Origin: Jimgerdemannia flammicorona
Taxonomy: Eukaryota; Mucoromycota; Endogonomycetes; Endogonales; Endogonaceae
Assembly: GCA_003990745.1 (NCBI GenBank)
Contig: RBNI01000423.1
Span: 1-31,507 of the forward strand
Direction: 5' to 3'
DNA: 31,507 nucleotides
Shown piece after piece: positions 1 through 9,083 of this stretch. The notes below the pieces were generated by a model. It saw only the letters and a list, made by a program, of their open reading frames with translations, ran no database searches and was not told the DNA's origin. The position numbers and the translations under genes were made by a program. The first letter of the stretch is position 1, and each line of letters begins with the position of its first letter.

Positions 1-2275
1 CAATTATAAACGTGTCATCATATACGCCGAGCATCGGCAAACAGAGTCGCAGCTTCATCACAGAATTACACTGTCTCGCACCTTCCCTAACAGCGGCGTG
101 AATCTTGTATTCATCATCTCCTGTCAATAACTTGCTATCGCATAATTTCTGCAGGCTCTCACTACTACAATCGACCTTTTCTAACGACGAACAAGTGTAG
201 TTCACAAAATAATGTAAGAACACGAGCACCCTTTCTGTGATCGGTCCAGTGAAGAGAGAACACATATAGAGAAGTAGGCGCAGCTGTGTTGAAAGCGCGT
301 CGATGGTTGGTCGGAAACGAGTTGCGAAGTTTCCACGTGAGCCCTCCACTAGCATTGCATTGTAGTGTTCGTAAACGAGTTCCTTAAGTGATGCATTATA
401 ATATTTTGGTAAGCAGACTGCATGACCAAGGATTTCCAGACACAGTGGATGCCCATCTACAAGCCTGACGAGGTCGGGCAACAACTGCGTGGTGTTTGCC
501 TCCTTCTCCATCCTCTGCTTCACTTCGGCATCAATATTTTGAATGAATAACTGGACCCCACTGTCAATGTCCAAGTCAGTAAAACCGTCGAGAGGCATCA
601 CGCCCTCCATTGCCCTCCAACTTAGACGCTGGTGCGATGTTGCAAGAATTCTTACTGGAATCCCTGGTATCATCATAATCTTCTGAAGCCAGTTTGCCAA
701 CGCTACAGCGCCTTCATCGCCTCTGACTTGTGCGCGCTTCAAGACATCGGCTTGATCGAGGATCAACAAGCTTGTCGGACGGGGGCGGAATTTCATGATG
801 ATGGCCTGTTGTAACATGTGTAAGTCATTGCAAAAATCTTCCTGGAACAAGACTTGACTGAGGCGCTGAAGATATTTGATGACCGACACCTCGTGCGAAG
901 GATCGAATCGCCAAGCGAAGATCCCACCAGGGAAGAGATGCGCCATCCGCCTGACCGCCTCCTCAGCCAATGCCGTCTTGCCCTGACCGGCAATACCTTC
1001 AATGGTGTACATAGGATGTGTTTGTGTCCCTCTTTTCGCCATTCGCCTCAAAGCGTGGGTCATCTCGATAAGCTTCTCCTTGCGCCCGCAAAAAAATCGC
1101 GTGAAGGAGATCTCTTCGAGGTTATGGAGGGGCATGTGGGGTTCGATCGTGGGCTTGCCCGAGTCGCACTTGAACGCACCATCCTCCTCCCGAAACGTGG
1201 ATGAGTAGAGGATCATAGCACCGGGGAAGTAGTAGCGTTGTCGGGTGTCTTTTGGGTCTTTCATGCAGGCGCGCGCATCCAACATCGCCTTTTCGACCGT
1301 ACAGCCGCTGGCAAGGCACTGGTAGAATTTGCACTCGAACTTACGGGCGAGGTCGTCTGGCAGGGGACAGTGTGAACCGATGGTGTATGGAATGCCGTTT
1401 TCAGTCAGGTCTCGAGCGACATGACGAGTGTCGCAGGCAGAAAGGAAAGCTAGTCTCAGATTCATGGATGCGTCAAAGTTCAATGCGTTAGCGAAGTCAA
1501 GACCGCCTGTATCTTGATCTTCAAAGATGAGTGCCTTCGCGCTATTGTTCTGCGAGCCGCAGTGTCCCATGAAATGAAGCACTGTGGCCATCTCAGGCTT
1601 GCTCCTAAGCAACTCGTACATTTGGTCGACGGTCGGCGGGAACACACGCTGCACTAATACCGCTCGATTGTTTTTCTCATACGCATCACATAATGTTTGA
1701 AACTGATCGCTCAGATGTAGTTCTGGAAATTGGTTCACGTTGGGATCGCTCGGCGGGATGATGGGGTGCGGTACGACGGCGACGATGCGCAGTGGAAGTC
1801 GTTGAAGTTCTGACAGCTGAAGAATCTTCCGTCTGTGAACGCGTGTGAATGTGAACTTGTTGGTCAAATACCCATGGGTATTCAGCTCCGCATTTTCGGA
1901 CAGAGGTGTGTTGTTGCCCCAAGCGAACTCCCAGGGGATGGCGTCGAGGTCATGGTCGCCGTTGAGATCGAGCAGGATCCGACGCTTTGAGAGAGGCTGT
2001 AATATATCCTGCAACAGACGGCAGGCGAGGCTGGACTCGTTTTCTGAAAAGAGGGCCCAGAACAACATTTTCCCATATTTTCTGAGATGCGCAGAGTTGG
2101 GTTTTGAGTCAAAGACATTGACAGTGATGTATCGACCTTCTTGGAGTTTTTCAAGGTTGAAAGAATGGCTTTCAACGAGCTGAGATAGATGCTGATCAGC
2201 GGCGGAAACCTTGACACGGACTTTGGTTTCTCTGGAATTGGCGCTGTTAGTATCCTTTGACAAGGATATTAGCAT
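1..2275 (-). CDS. CHAT domain-NB-ARC STAND protein (NLR-like), 3' part beyond the left edge
   Basis: 758 codons are open from the ATG at 2275 to the window edge, with no stop or intron needed. CHAT (about residues 60-360), a caspase-like cysteine protease fold, shows IPWEFAW at 113-119, the His motif HFMGHCG (His238), the Cys motif SACDT (Cys281), the PLPDD segment near 304 and a closing FPGAMILYSS at 350-359. NB-ARC follows: FFCGRKEKL at 394-402, Walker A GIAGQGKT at 427-434, Walker B LLILDQAD at 503-510, a sensor-like RILATSH at 542-548, a GxP-type motif GHPLCLEILG at 608-617, then winged-helix-like sequence to about 680. By family knowledge the NTPase is a self-assembling switch and CHAT the effector. 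Cytosolic sensing and a role in defence, self/non-self recognition or regulated cell death are inferred. Any C-terminal sensor (TPR, WD or ankyrin repeats) lies outside the window. The first 60 residues match nothing I recognise. Base composition is CpG-rich, unlike the transposons to the right. Confidence 0.9.
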   Translation of the reverse strand, partial: MLISLSKDTNSANSRETKVRVKVSAADQHLSQLVESHSFNLEKLQEGRYITVNVFDSKPNSAHLRKYGKMLFWALFSENESSLACRLLQDILQPLSKRRILLDLNGDHDLDAIPWEFAWGNNTPLSENAELNTHGYLTNKFTFTRVHRRKILQLSELQRLPLRIVAVVPHPIIPPSDPNVNQFPELHLSDQFQTLCDAYEKNNRAVLVQRVFPPTVDQMYELLRSKPEMATVLHFMGHCGSQNNSAKALIFEDQDTGGLDFANALNFDASMNLRLAFLSACDTRHVARDLTENGIPYTIGSHCPLPDDLARKFECKFYQCLASGCTVEKAMLDARACMKDPKDTRQRYYFPGAMILYSSTFREEDGAFKCDSGKPTIEPHMPLHNLEEISFTRFFCGRKEKLIEMTHALRRMAKRGTQTHPMYTIEGIAGQGKTALAEEAVRRMAHLFPGGIFAWRFDPSHEVSVIKYLQRLSQVLFQEDFCNDLHMLQQAIIMKFRPRPTSLLILDQADVLKRAQVRGDEGAVALANWLQKIMMIPGIPVRILATSHQRLSWRAMEGVMPLDGFTDLDIDSGVQLFIQNIDAEVKQRMEKEANTTQLLPDLVRLVDGHPLCLEILGHAVCLPKYYNASLKELVYEHYNAMLVEGSRGNFATRFRPTIDALSTQLRLLLYMCSLFTGPITERVLVFLHYFVNYTCSSLEKVDCSSESLQKLCDSKLLTGDDEYKIHAAVREGARQCNSVMKLRLCLPMLGVYDDTFII

Positions 2276-2367
2276 ATTGTGAGTGTATGAGTGTGTAGGC
2301 GTGGGTTGGTGTGTGTGTTCTCCAGTTTGACGGAAAACCAATTCGCCCAATCTATCCTTTTCGGGTC

Positions 2368-2396
2368 AAACCCGGTTTGTGATACAAATCGGGTTT
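2368..2396. promoter_or_regulatory. 12-bp inverted repeat upstream of the CHAT-NB-ARC gene
   Basis: Arms 2368-2379 and 2385-2396 (AAACCCGGTTTG against AAACCCGATTTG in complement) match at 11 of 12 positions around a 5-base TGATA loop. It lies about 95 bp upstream of the gene's ATG, so it could be a dimeric factor site or a 5'-leader hairpin. No known operator is recognised. The function is inferred from position only. Confidence 0.4.
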
Positions 2397-2592
2397 ATTT
2401 ATCCACTGCCACATGATCGCACATTGGTGAACAGCTATTATTTTTCGTATTCGATTTATTCCCTTCACCATTTCCTGTACCTCCCAACATATATTAACAC
2501 ACCAACATGATCGTACCAGTCTTTGGGGTCCCTCATGATCATTTCCGCCTACTCTCATCAGCACGACCTTTATCGCTATTTAAGATAATCGT

Positions 2593-2650
2593 TCAACCCC
2601 TAGTCTCCTTTTTTTTTTTTTTTTTTTTTTGACTCAACCCCTAGCCTCCT
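2593..2650. repeat. T22 tract between 17-bp direct repeats
   Basis: A 17-bp segment beginning TCAACCCCTAG occurs at 2593-2609 and again at 2634-2650 with one difference. Between the copies lie a run of T to 2630 and three bases. A homopolymer between target-site-like duplications is what a retroelement insertion reduced almost to its poly(A) tail would leave on the opposite strand. A simple local duplication is the alternative. Confidence 0.5.
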
Positions 2651-2678
2651 CTCCATCGTATCCGAACATGAACGGCTG

Positions 2679-2720
2679 AACTTCACGGTGCGAACTTCAC
2701 GGTGCGAACTTCACGGTGCG
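2679..2720. repeat. Tandem repeat, 3 x 14 bp
   Basis: The unit AACTTCACGGTGCG occurs three times in exact tandem (2679-2692, 2693-2706, 2707-2720). It sits just past the 3' end of the KDSR pseudogene. No function is apparent. Confidence 0.9.
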
Positions 2721-2741
2721 ACCACCATCCAAAATATTTCT

Positions 2742-4400
2742 TCACGCAAACAAAACCAAGATCCCCCGAGACACGACATAACCCCACTGCAGCTTCTTCT
2801 CCGCCAGTATCTTCTTGTGCTCCTGCAAGACCACGAAATCCATGTAGGTCAAAAAGCCCCGAGGAAATGATTTGTGTGTATGTGTGTGTGTATGTTGGAG
2901 TAATACGATACCAGGATCAACGCCGAAAAAATGAGCAAAAGGATAAAGAAAGGAATGCTGGCGAGAGCCAAATATAGAACCCAGTTGTTGCTGGGGCTTA
3001 GGCCTGGGAACAGACGAGGAGTGTGGGAAGAGAAATTAGTGAGAAAATCATGGGAAGAATGCCGATGCCATTTATGCGCTCATGTCAGCTCCACCAACAT
3101 GCCCAACCCATCCTTCTCCATAAACCTACTTTGTATGGCGGACCGCAAGAGCACAGTGAGCAAGTCAATCCCGACGAAATAATATCCGTCCTGGAGGCCT
3201 GCAATTATAAACCGGACATGCTCAAAAACAGGCACACATCCGCATCAGACACCACATCCCGAGTCCAACCCCACAAGGTGAATGCTTCCAATCTCCCATA
3301 TCCCCCTTTCATCAGCATCCTAGCGAATTCCTCAGCCGCCTATCTCCGCCGTGAACTTGGGCTCCGTCTTGTTCTGGGGGGGAAAGACGCGGAGTTACGA
3401 TTTAAGAACGAAGACTGGGTCACATTTATGAGGAGAAATCAACAAGTGAGGTTGGGAAGCTCACCTTGGTCTCCTAACCAGGCGAAAGAATGCTGCCGGG
3501 GAAGTAAACTTGGACGTTGATGCCGTAAAGGAGGAGTTTGTTGCGGAGGCCATCGGCGAGACCTGGAGTAGTAGAGAGAATTTTTTGTGAAGTGAGACAG
3601 AATAACGTCAATGACTACAATGTGAGTGAGTGTATGTGTATATCACGGTGTCTGGACCTCCGCGCTTGAAATACCCATCACCCTTCTCCCAGGGACCACA
3701 AAGAGCCTACCACGGACGAAGACAATTTTGCCATGGATGTCATTGGCGACCGTTCGGCGGGTGGATTCCTGTTGGCGAAAGGGGGCGTGCGAGGAAGGAA
3801 GGAGTAAACACAAAGGAAAGGGTATAATGTAGTTGATATGAGGTACGTTCGCGGGCAGTGTAGAGCAGGCCGAGGTAATTGGGCTTACCGTTCTCGAAAT
3901 CGTCGAGGGTTTGGTCGAGGAAGAGCTTGGGTAAGGAAGTGCCCGTGGAAAGGGAATGGTCGTGTGAATGAGATGGACGTGTGAAGGGCACAGAATGGCA
4001 TACTGGCACAGATGAAAATATATTTGGGGGTTGTTGCCTACAGCATTAGTGGCCTCGTCTATGACAAATTGTTGTTTCCACGTGAATATGTACAAAGACA
4101 CGTACCATAAAATCCGCCGCTGCCGACTTCAACTCGGTCTTCCTCCTCGCGACAAGTGCTCTAAGCTTCACTAGTTCGATGGCGAGTGCCCTCCCCAGCC
4201 CCGTGCTCCCGTCAGTGATTTAGCGATGTTTTCCCTTTGGAAGGAAAGGGACACGTGTGGCCGAATGTTAGACGGCGTTGACGACCAAAGCGACTATGCG
4301 CGATGGTGGTGGAGACAGTAATGGAGGCCAGAAGATGCAATTTTCCAGCTAGGTGGGCATAGGGGGTATGTTGGAGGAGGTAGTTGACGAGGGACCACAT
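2742..4400 (-). pseudogene. 3-ketodihydrosphingosine reductase (KDSR/TSC10-like) pseudogene
   Basis: Pieces of a short-chain dehydrogenase occur in the right order on the minus strand but in different frames. They are an N-terminal hydrophobic stretch starting MWSLVNYLL at 4400; a degraded Rossmann motif ITDGSTGLGRALAIEL (about 4160-4215); LFLDQTLDDFENG with NYLGLLYTARE (about 3852-3935); GKIVFV (about 3715-3735); GLADGLRNKLLLYGIN with FPGSILSPG (about 3478-3568); NKTEPKF after an intron-like acceptor (about 3385); then SPSNNWVLY with a hydrophobic tail and EHKKILAEKK. This order is characteristic of the ER enzyme that reduces 3-ketosphinganine in sphingolipid synthesis. Breaks seen: TAA just before ITDGS, Gly-to-Asp in the cofactor loop, lost residues after ELVK, TAG after SPG, a frameshift after NKTEPKF, and the catalytic Tyr-x3-Lys not found. 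GT-AG intron signals separate several pieces, so this is not a processed copy. A working gene presumably lies elsewhere. Confidence 0.75.
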
Positions 4401-5037
4401 GGTATATGAGGGTTTTCAGGGTAACAGAAAAGCACATGTGTTGTGGACGGGCAAAATACAACCACACGTGTGTGGCGCAACAACAATATCAACATTGCAC
4501 CACATGATCAGTGAGTGATTAGGAATAAAAGTATAGAAATGGAAAGTGTTGCGAGTTAATGCTGAAAATCGAAGAGAAAATGATTATAATCATTTTTTTT
4601 CAGATGCACCCGATGCATGTGTGGAGTGAATGCTGCCCATCTATACTTTTATATTCTGTTGATGGGAGTATGTAAATTAAACAAGGCCGATTGGGTCGCG
4701 ATTGGTGGAATTGAAGCGACTAATGTCAACCCTAGAATACAAAGCACCTTTGGAATATTCAGGGGTGTTACATTTGTTGGTGATTAATTTCTGGTGGAAT
4801 GCCACAGCAGCCACTGACACCAAACCCAAAACAAGTGTTGATCACATCTCTATGGTAGGAGCAGTATTTTATATGAGACTTGTACAAATGCATTCCAATT
4901 ATTTGCGAGTTTCCAACCTAGATTTTTATGGGAAAAGGAATGTAAATTGACAAGAAAGACTAATTTGGATTTCATATAACTGGGTGGCTGGTGAAAGCAG
5001 TGATTTGGAACTTCAATGGTCAGCTCAATTTGATATA
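4401..5037. other. Unassigned spacer
   Basis: This is the region upstream of the KDSR relic. An 82-codon open frame on the plus strand (4702-4950) shows no motif, and nothing else is recognised. Composition is intermediate between the CpG-bearing genes to the left and the AT-rich block to the right. Confidence 0.5.
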
Positions 5038-5468
5038 GGGAAAATTAATTTTATAATTTTAACTTATTATATTATTATCCAATTTAATGATATTATTAGT
5101 GTTATTATTATCTAACTTGATTATATTTCTATTATCTATCTCAATACTAAAATGAAATTATATATTATTAAAATATAATATTTAATTAATAAAGACTTCT
5201 AATTAAAAATTACTAAAATCTCACCTCTTTATTAATGAATAGAATTTATATCTTTTATATTTATATCAATACTATTTACTAACTTAAATAAAGATGATAT
5301 ATATATACTATAAAACTTAACAATATCTCTATTTAGAGAGATAAGATAATTCTAATAATAATTAGAATAAGATTAAAGAGAAGTTATTTTGTAAAATATT
5401 TATATTAGATTAATATATTAAGAGTGAAGGAATACTGAAAAAAAAAAAAAAAAAAGAAAAAAAAAAAG

Positions 5469-5510
<42 letters not shown>
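5038..5510 (+). repeat. AT-rich block ending in a long A tract
   Basis: About 400 bp of extremely AT-rich sequence, dense in TA and ATT, runs into an A tract at 5438-5510 broken only by G at 5456 and 5468. LINE-I copy A starts immediately after it at 5511 and lacks the roughly 500 bp of 3' sequence that copies B and C carry. The block may be the heavily decayed 3' end of a plus-strand poly(A) retroelement that landed in copy A. No coding sequence or target duplication was found. Confidence 0.55.
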
Positions 5511-5511
<1 letters not shown>

Positions 5512-8474
5512 AATAGCATGGTAGGCTGTCTTGTAAAGAGCATGAAGAGGGTAGGTATCTCCTACCATTCATTACTGATAAACCATTCAAGCTAATTACC
5601 ATGATCAGAAATATCTAAGAAAGCAGAATACAAACTGTTGAGAATACACATCTATAGAGATGGCTATGATAAAACTTATCTCAACAGGGGTAGGTAGGGT
5701 TAGCCAAAGTAGTCATAGTGCTAGGCAAGAGCAGAATGTACAAGCTAGGGGGGGAAGGAGAGGACATAATCAGCATCTCTAGACTGTAACTGGCCTTTGG
5801 AGATAATGTACCAAATGAGGGTCTGGGAGGAGGAGGCCCATTCTTGTAGTAGCTGATCCTAGAGGAATAACTGGAGGAAGGAGCAGAGTGAGAAAGTCTT
5901 GCAGACCTGGAGATAGAGGTCCCAGTACCAGTAGAGAAAGTTATGCCAAGAGATCCAATGCCAGAACTTATCAATAATAGAACCCAGAGAATATAATACG
6001 AAGCACTCACTAAGGAGACCAATAGAGTTGTTGTCAGACTTGCTACACCAATCTAGGTGAACTTGGAACATACAGCAGAGGTCTGACATATAATGAAAGA
6101 ATGAAGGGAGGCTGAGAATCGAACTGCTAAGCAAGGGCCAGCTAGAAAATCAGACTGCCCAAGTGACAGTTTCATCAAGAACCTGCTCAAGATGCTTAAC
6201 ATCTGAAGCCCTATAGTAGTAGCCAGAGAGGAAGCTCATAGAAGTAGAAGACCATACTCTAGCTGAGGTCTAATGAAGGTATGTATGATGGTCACCTTGA
6301 CCATTAGCAACCAGATGGGACCATGGATACAGCAGAATCCAAGGGTTCATTCTGTCTTCACTGTATTCTACAATGCAAAACTGACAAAGTCAAATCCTTT
6401 GTTGGTGTACAGCATGCCCAGGTATATGTACATAGGATGGAGGTTGTGGGCAGAGCTCACCCCCAATCAGTACAGTATAGTCAGCAGGGCCAACATAACT
6501 GCACTTGTTGGAATTGAGTTCTATACCATTTACCAAGAGCCAATCTTCACAAAAGTCAATCATCTTCTGCCCTTCTGTAATAGTGTTGGGGGTGAGAGTG
6601 ATATTGTCAGCAAAGAAAAGCCTGAGAGAAAAGTTGTACTCCTTAAACTGCTCATCAAAGAAGATAGTGAGAGGGTCAATGAACATATCAAAGAGTCAAG
6701 GAGAGAGAAGGGAGCCCTGGAAGAGGCCATGCTCAGTGGGGACCAAAGGGGTGATGAGGCCATTAACAACCACCTGATAAGATAATAGTTGAACAGGCTT
6801 CTAATGATACTAAGGAGGGCTGCATCAGCTCCTTGTACCTCAAGACAAGAAAGAATGAGCTTAAGTGGGACTCTATTGTATACCTGTCAGAGGTCAAGAA
6901 AAACATAGCGGCCCCATCTCTTTGCCCATATCTTGTGCAAGAGCAAGATATAAGAGAGGGATGAGAAGTGGGTTCAGAAGCCATCTTGGTAGGGTGACAT
7001 TTCTGTCAGGCCACTTTGGCTCTTGATATAACCTTCCAAATACTGCTCAAGAGTCTGCAAAATATCTCAGTAAGAGTGATAGGGTGGAACCCATCAATCA
7101 TCCAGGATTTCTTCTTCTTGAGAGCCAGAGAAATGATGGCAGAGTTCCAGCAGCAGGGAGTGAGCCCCCAGACTATGCACAGTGAAAAGAAACAGGACAA
7201 GGCTTTTGACAGACTACAGGGAGCATCCTTCTTGCCTGCCATCACCTGAAGGATCCAGACATGCAAGGAGTCAGACCCACAGGACTTTGTAAGGGGGTAG
7301 CTGCAGATGTCCCTCTAAACTGCAGGCTGGTCAAACCAGAACTGCAGTCCAAGGGCCCGCATGCCAAGAGAGATGATGTCCTCAGAGTTATTGAGGTATA
7401 AGGAGACATTTGGCTGACTGAAGATAGTGGTGAAATGAGCAACCACATTATCAAACACTGAGACAGCAGAAGAGCAGGATTGGAGGAGAGCAGGAGTGGT
7501 GGAGCAGTATACTCACTTAAAACTACAGATGACTTCAGAGACTGACAATGCACTGTAAAGGAGGTCCTGCCACAGGAGCAGTGCTACCCTGATTTCCCTA
7601 GCATTATATAAGCCCAGAATGTCCTCACAGATAAACTATAGACCAGAGGTTAAAAGGGAGTCAAGAGAATCCACAAACTGCTGGCAATCTTCTACAGAGT
7701 GTTAGCCAGTGATGTGGTCCCAGAAAGAGTATTTGAACCTAATAATGATATTGCAAATGATATCTGCTGATTTCCAAAGATGGGCTTGAATGACCAGATT
7801 AGTCAGGTATTTCATAGAATAATGGCAGATACCAGCCAAGGCAGCAACCAGTAAGTGGGAGAAAAGGAAAGAGATGGTAAGAAAAGAGGGGTGGTTAGTG
7901 GCAATAGGGGGAGTAGAGTAGGTGAGGGATATATGAAGAGATATGGTGGCAAACACATGATCAATGCATATGAGACCAGCCACCAGGGTCAGGTGGTTCA
8001 ATGACCACATCATTAAGGAGGTATCAATGACATCCATCTGATCCTGAGGACTAGAGTTGATGTCAACAAGGTGGGCACCAAAGTGGATATTGATGTCACC
8101 AATGAAAAGGGCCTTACCCAGGAAGGGTCCAGAAACAAGATACAGAACCCACCAATAGGAAGAGAGTGTGGGGCATAGACTGCAACTCAAGCCAGACTCT
8201 GAAACATGAGTCAGATATGGAAGGGGTCAGCAGAGGACTTGGAAATAAGTGGAGTGAAATGGTTTGACATGAGGACCATGAGACCACCATTCTGGTGGCC
8301 TACAATCCTGTATAATGCGGGAGGAGAGGACATATGAATGAGAAGAGAGAGATACAGTGGAATGTACTACATTTCCCATATGAAAAAAATGTTGAGGGCA
8401 GGACCAATCAACTGACTGAGTACATCAAACTTGTCTTGAGTTAGTTCATATACATTGAGGAACCTGACTCTCAT
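5511..8474 (-). pseudogene. LINE-I copy A ORF2: APE endonuclease-reverse transcriptase, decayed
   Basis: The frame starts at ATG 8474 with MRVRFLNVYELTQDKFD, typical of the beginning of LINE endonuclease domains. Further on come FIGDINIHFG and IDHVFA (between about 8100 and 7950), the GDxN and DH motifs of AP-endonuclease-like domains. RT pieces follow: IISLALKKKKSW with DGFHPITLTEI (about 7150-7060), NRVPLKLILSCLEVQGA (about 6870-6820), QGSLLSPWLF (about 6715), the catalytic box as FADN (6614-6603) and NGIELNSNKCSYVG (about 6535-6495). The second catalytic Asp is Asn. Several frameshifts and stops separate the pieces. A further conserved frame (LxGLSxxNGRR-like) runs to 5511 and is shared with B and C. 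The protein would have nicked target DNA and primed cDNA synthesis; this copy cannot. Confidence 0.85.
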
Positions 8475-8480
8475 TTTGGG

Positions 8481-8623
8481 TCAGGCACTAGTGTCAACAG
8501 TGTGGGAAGCACCTGGAGATGAAGCCTTAACTTCCAATTCTATTGCCATCTCTCCAGTCATGGCCACAGTACCACCTGCCTTTGTAGCAGGGCCAGCCAA
8601 TGGTGGGGCAAGAGAGGGGAGGG
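8481..8623 (-). pseudogene. LINE-I copy A ORF1, C-terminal piece
   Basis: A minus-strand frame ending HTVDTSA and TGA (8483-8481) matches by eye the C-terminal end of the longer frame in copy B (26463-26236), for example VAMTGEM here against VAIMDEM there. The ORF2 ATG follows 6 bases after this stop and in the same frame. The rest of ORF1 is at 15844-16860 beyond the hAT insertion. ORF1 proteins of LINEs bind the element RNA; no zinc knuckle was seen here. Confidence 0.7.
8616..8623. repeat. hAT target-site duplication, left
   Basis: GGGGAGGG here is repeated at 15836-15843. Copy B has only one version of this segment (about 26370), so it marks the empty site. Eight bases is the hAT-type duplication length. 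Confidence 0.85.
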
Positions 8624-8635
8624 TAGTGCTCTGAA
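8624..8635. repeat. hAT terminal inverted repeat, left
   Basis: TAGTGCTCTGAA is the left end; the match on the right is 15824-15835. Weaker similarity continues inward, both ends sharing GATTC-rich sequence and an ATTCATCAYRTGA-like segment 40-60 bases in. Confidence 0.75.
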
Positions 8636-8644
8636 CTAGTCAAT

Positions 8645-9000
8645 TTGAATCAAATCCAGATTCGATTCATCACATGACAGTTTGATCTGAATCTCAAATC
8701 CAAAGCCATCTGAATCTCAGATTAATCTGAATCACCTCATCCAAATCACCCCATCTAAATCACCCATCTGAACTACCTCATCCAAACTACTCCATCTGAA
8801 TCACTCAATCTGAATCACTCAATCCAAATCACTCAATCTGAATTACTCAATCTGAATCACTCAATCTGATTCCTCCAATTCGAATTCCCCAATTTGAATC
8901 CTCCAATTTGAATCCTTCAATCTGAATCCTCATCTGAATTCTTCAACCAAATTCTCTAATCCAAACTCTTGATCTGAATCATCTAATCCAAATCCTCCAC
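8645..9000. repeat. Left subterminal repeats of the hAT (ATCTGAATC family)
   Basis: Variants of AATCTGAATCACTC and of the related AATCCAAATC recur many times, often spaced about 14 bases apart. Arrays of short motifs next to the termini are the usual transposase-binding sites of hAT elements. Binding is inferred. Confidence 0.7.
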
Positions 9001-9047
9001 ATAACTAATATGCTGGATGTATCCATATATACAATATATAAACACAT

Positions 9048-9083
9048 AAATACACATGCAAATACACATGCAAACACACATGC
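9048..9083. repeat. 12-bp tandem repeat, 3 copies
   Basis: The unit AAATACACATGC is repeated three times (third copy AAACACACATGC), followed by a TA-rich run. It encodes nothing recognisable. Confidence 0.85.

Larger units (their letters stand above)
5511..8623 (-). mobile_element. LINE-I copy A, main segment (ORF2 and end of ORF1)
   Basis: This is a non-LTR retrotransposon reading right to left. It aligns collinearly by eye with copies B (17750-18481 and 24046-26370) and C (27105-28411). It carries an APE-type endonuclease and a reverse transcriptase (see ORF2). The element continues at 15844 after the hAT insertion. Its 3' end is missing at 5511. CpG is nearly absent, but CpA and TpG are better kept than in B and C, so A is the best-preserved copy. 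Confidence 0.88.

Noticed and set aside
854..1204. Plus-strand frames across 632-2183 and the alternative minus frame at 1882-2217
   Set aside because: They are shadows of the CHAT-NB-ARC gene, whose continuous frame and motifs cover the same bases.
3023..3520. 165-codon plus-strand open frame
   Set aside because: It is antisense to the KDSR pseudogene, has no domain-like composition, and the opposite strand explains the sequence.
5405..5602. Minus-strand frame encoding poly-phenylalanine
   Set aside because: It is the translation of the A tract at 5438-5510 joined to the LINE-I C-terminal frame, not a gene.
6273..6785. 170-codon plus-strand frame
   Set aside because: It is antisense to the LINE-I reverse transcriptase, whose motifs read on the minus strand.
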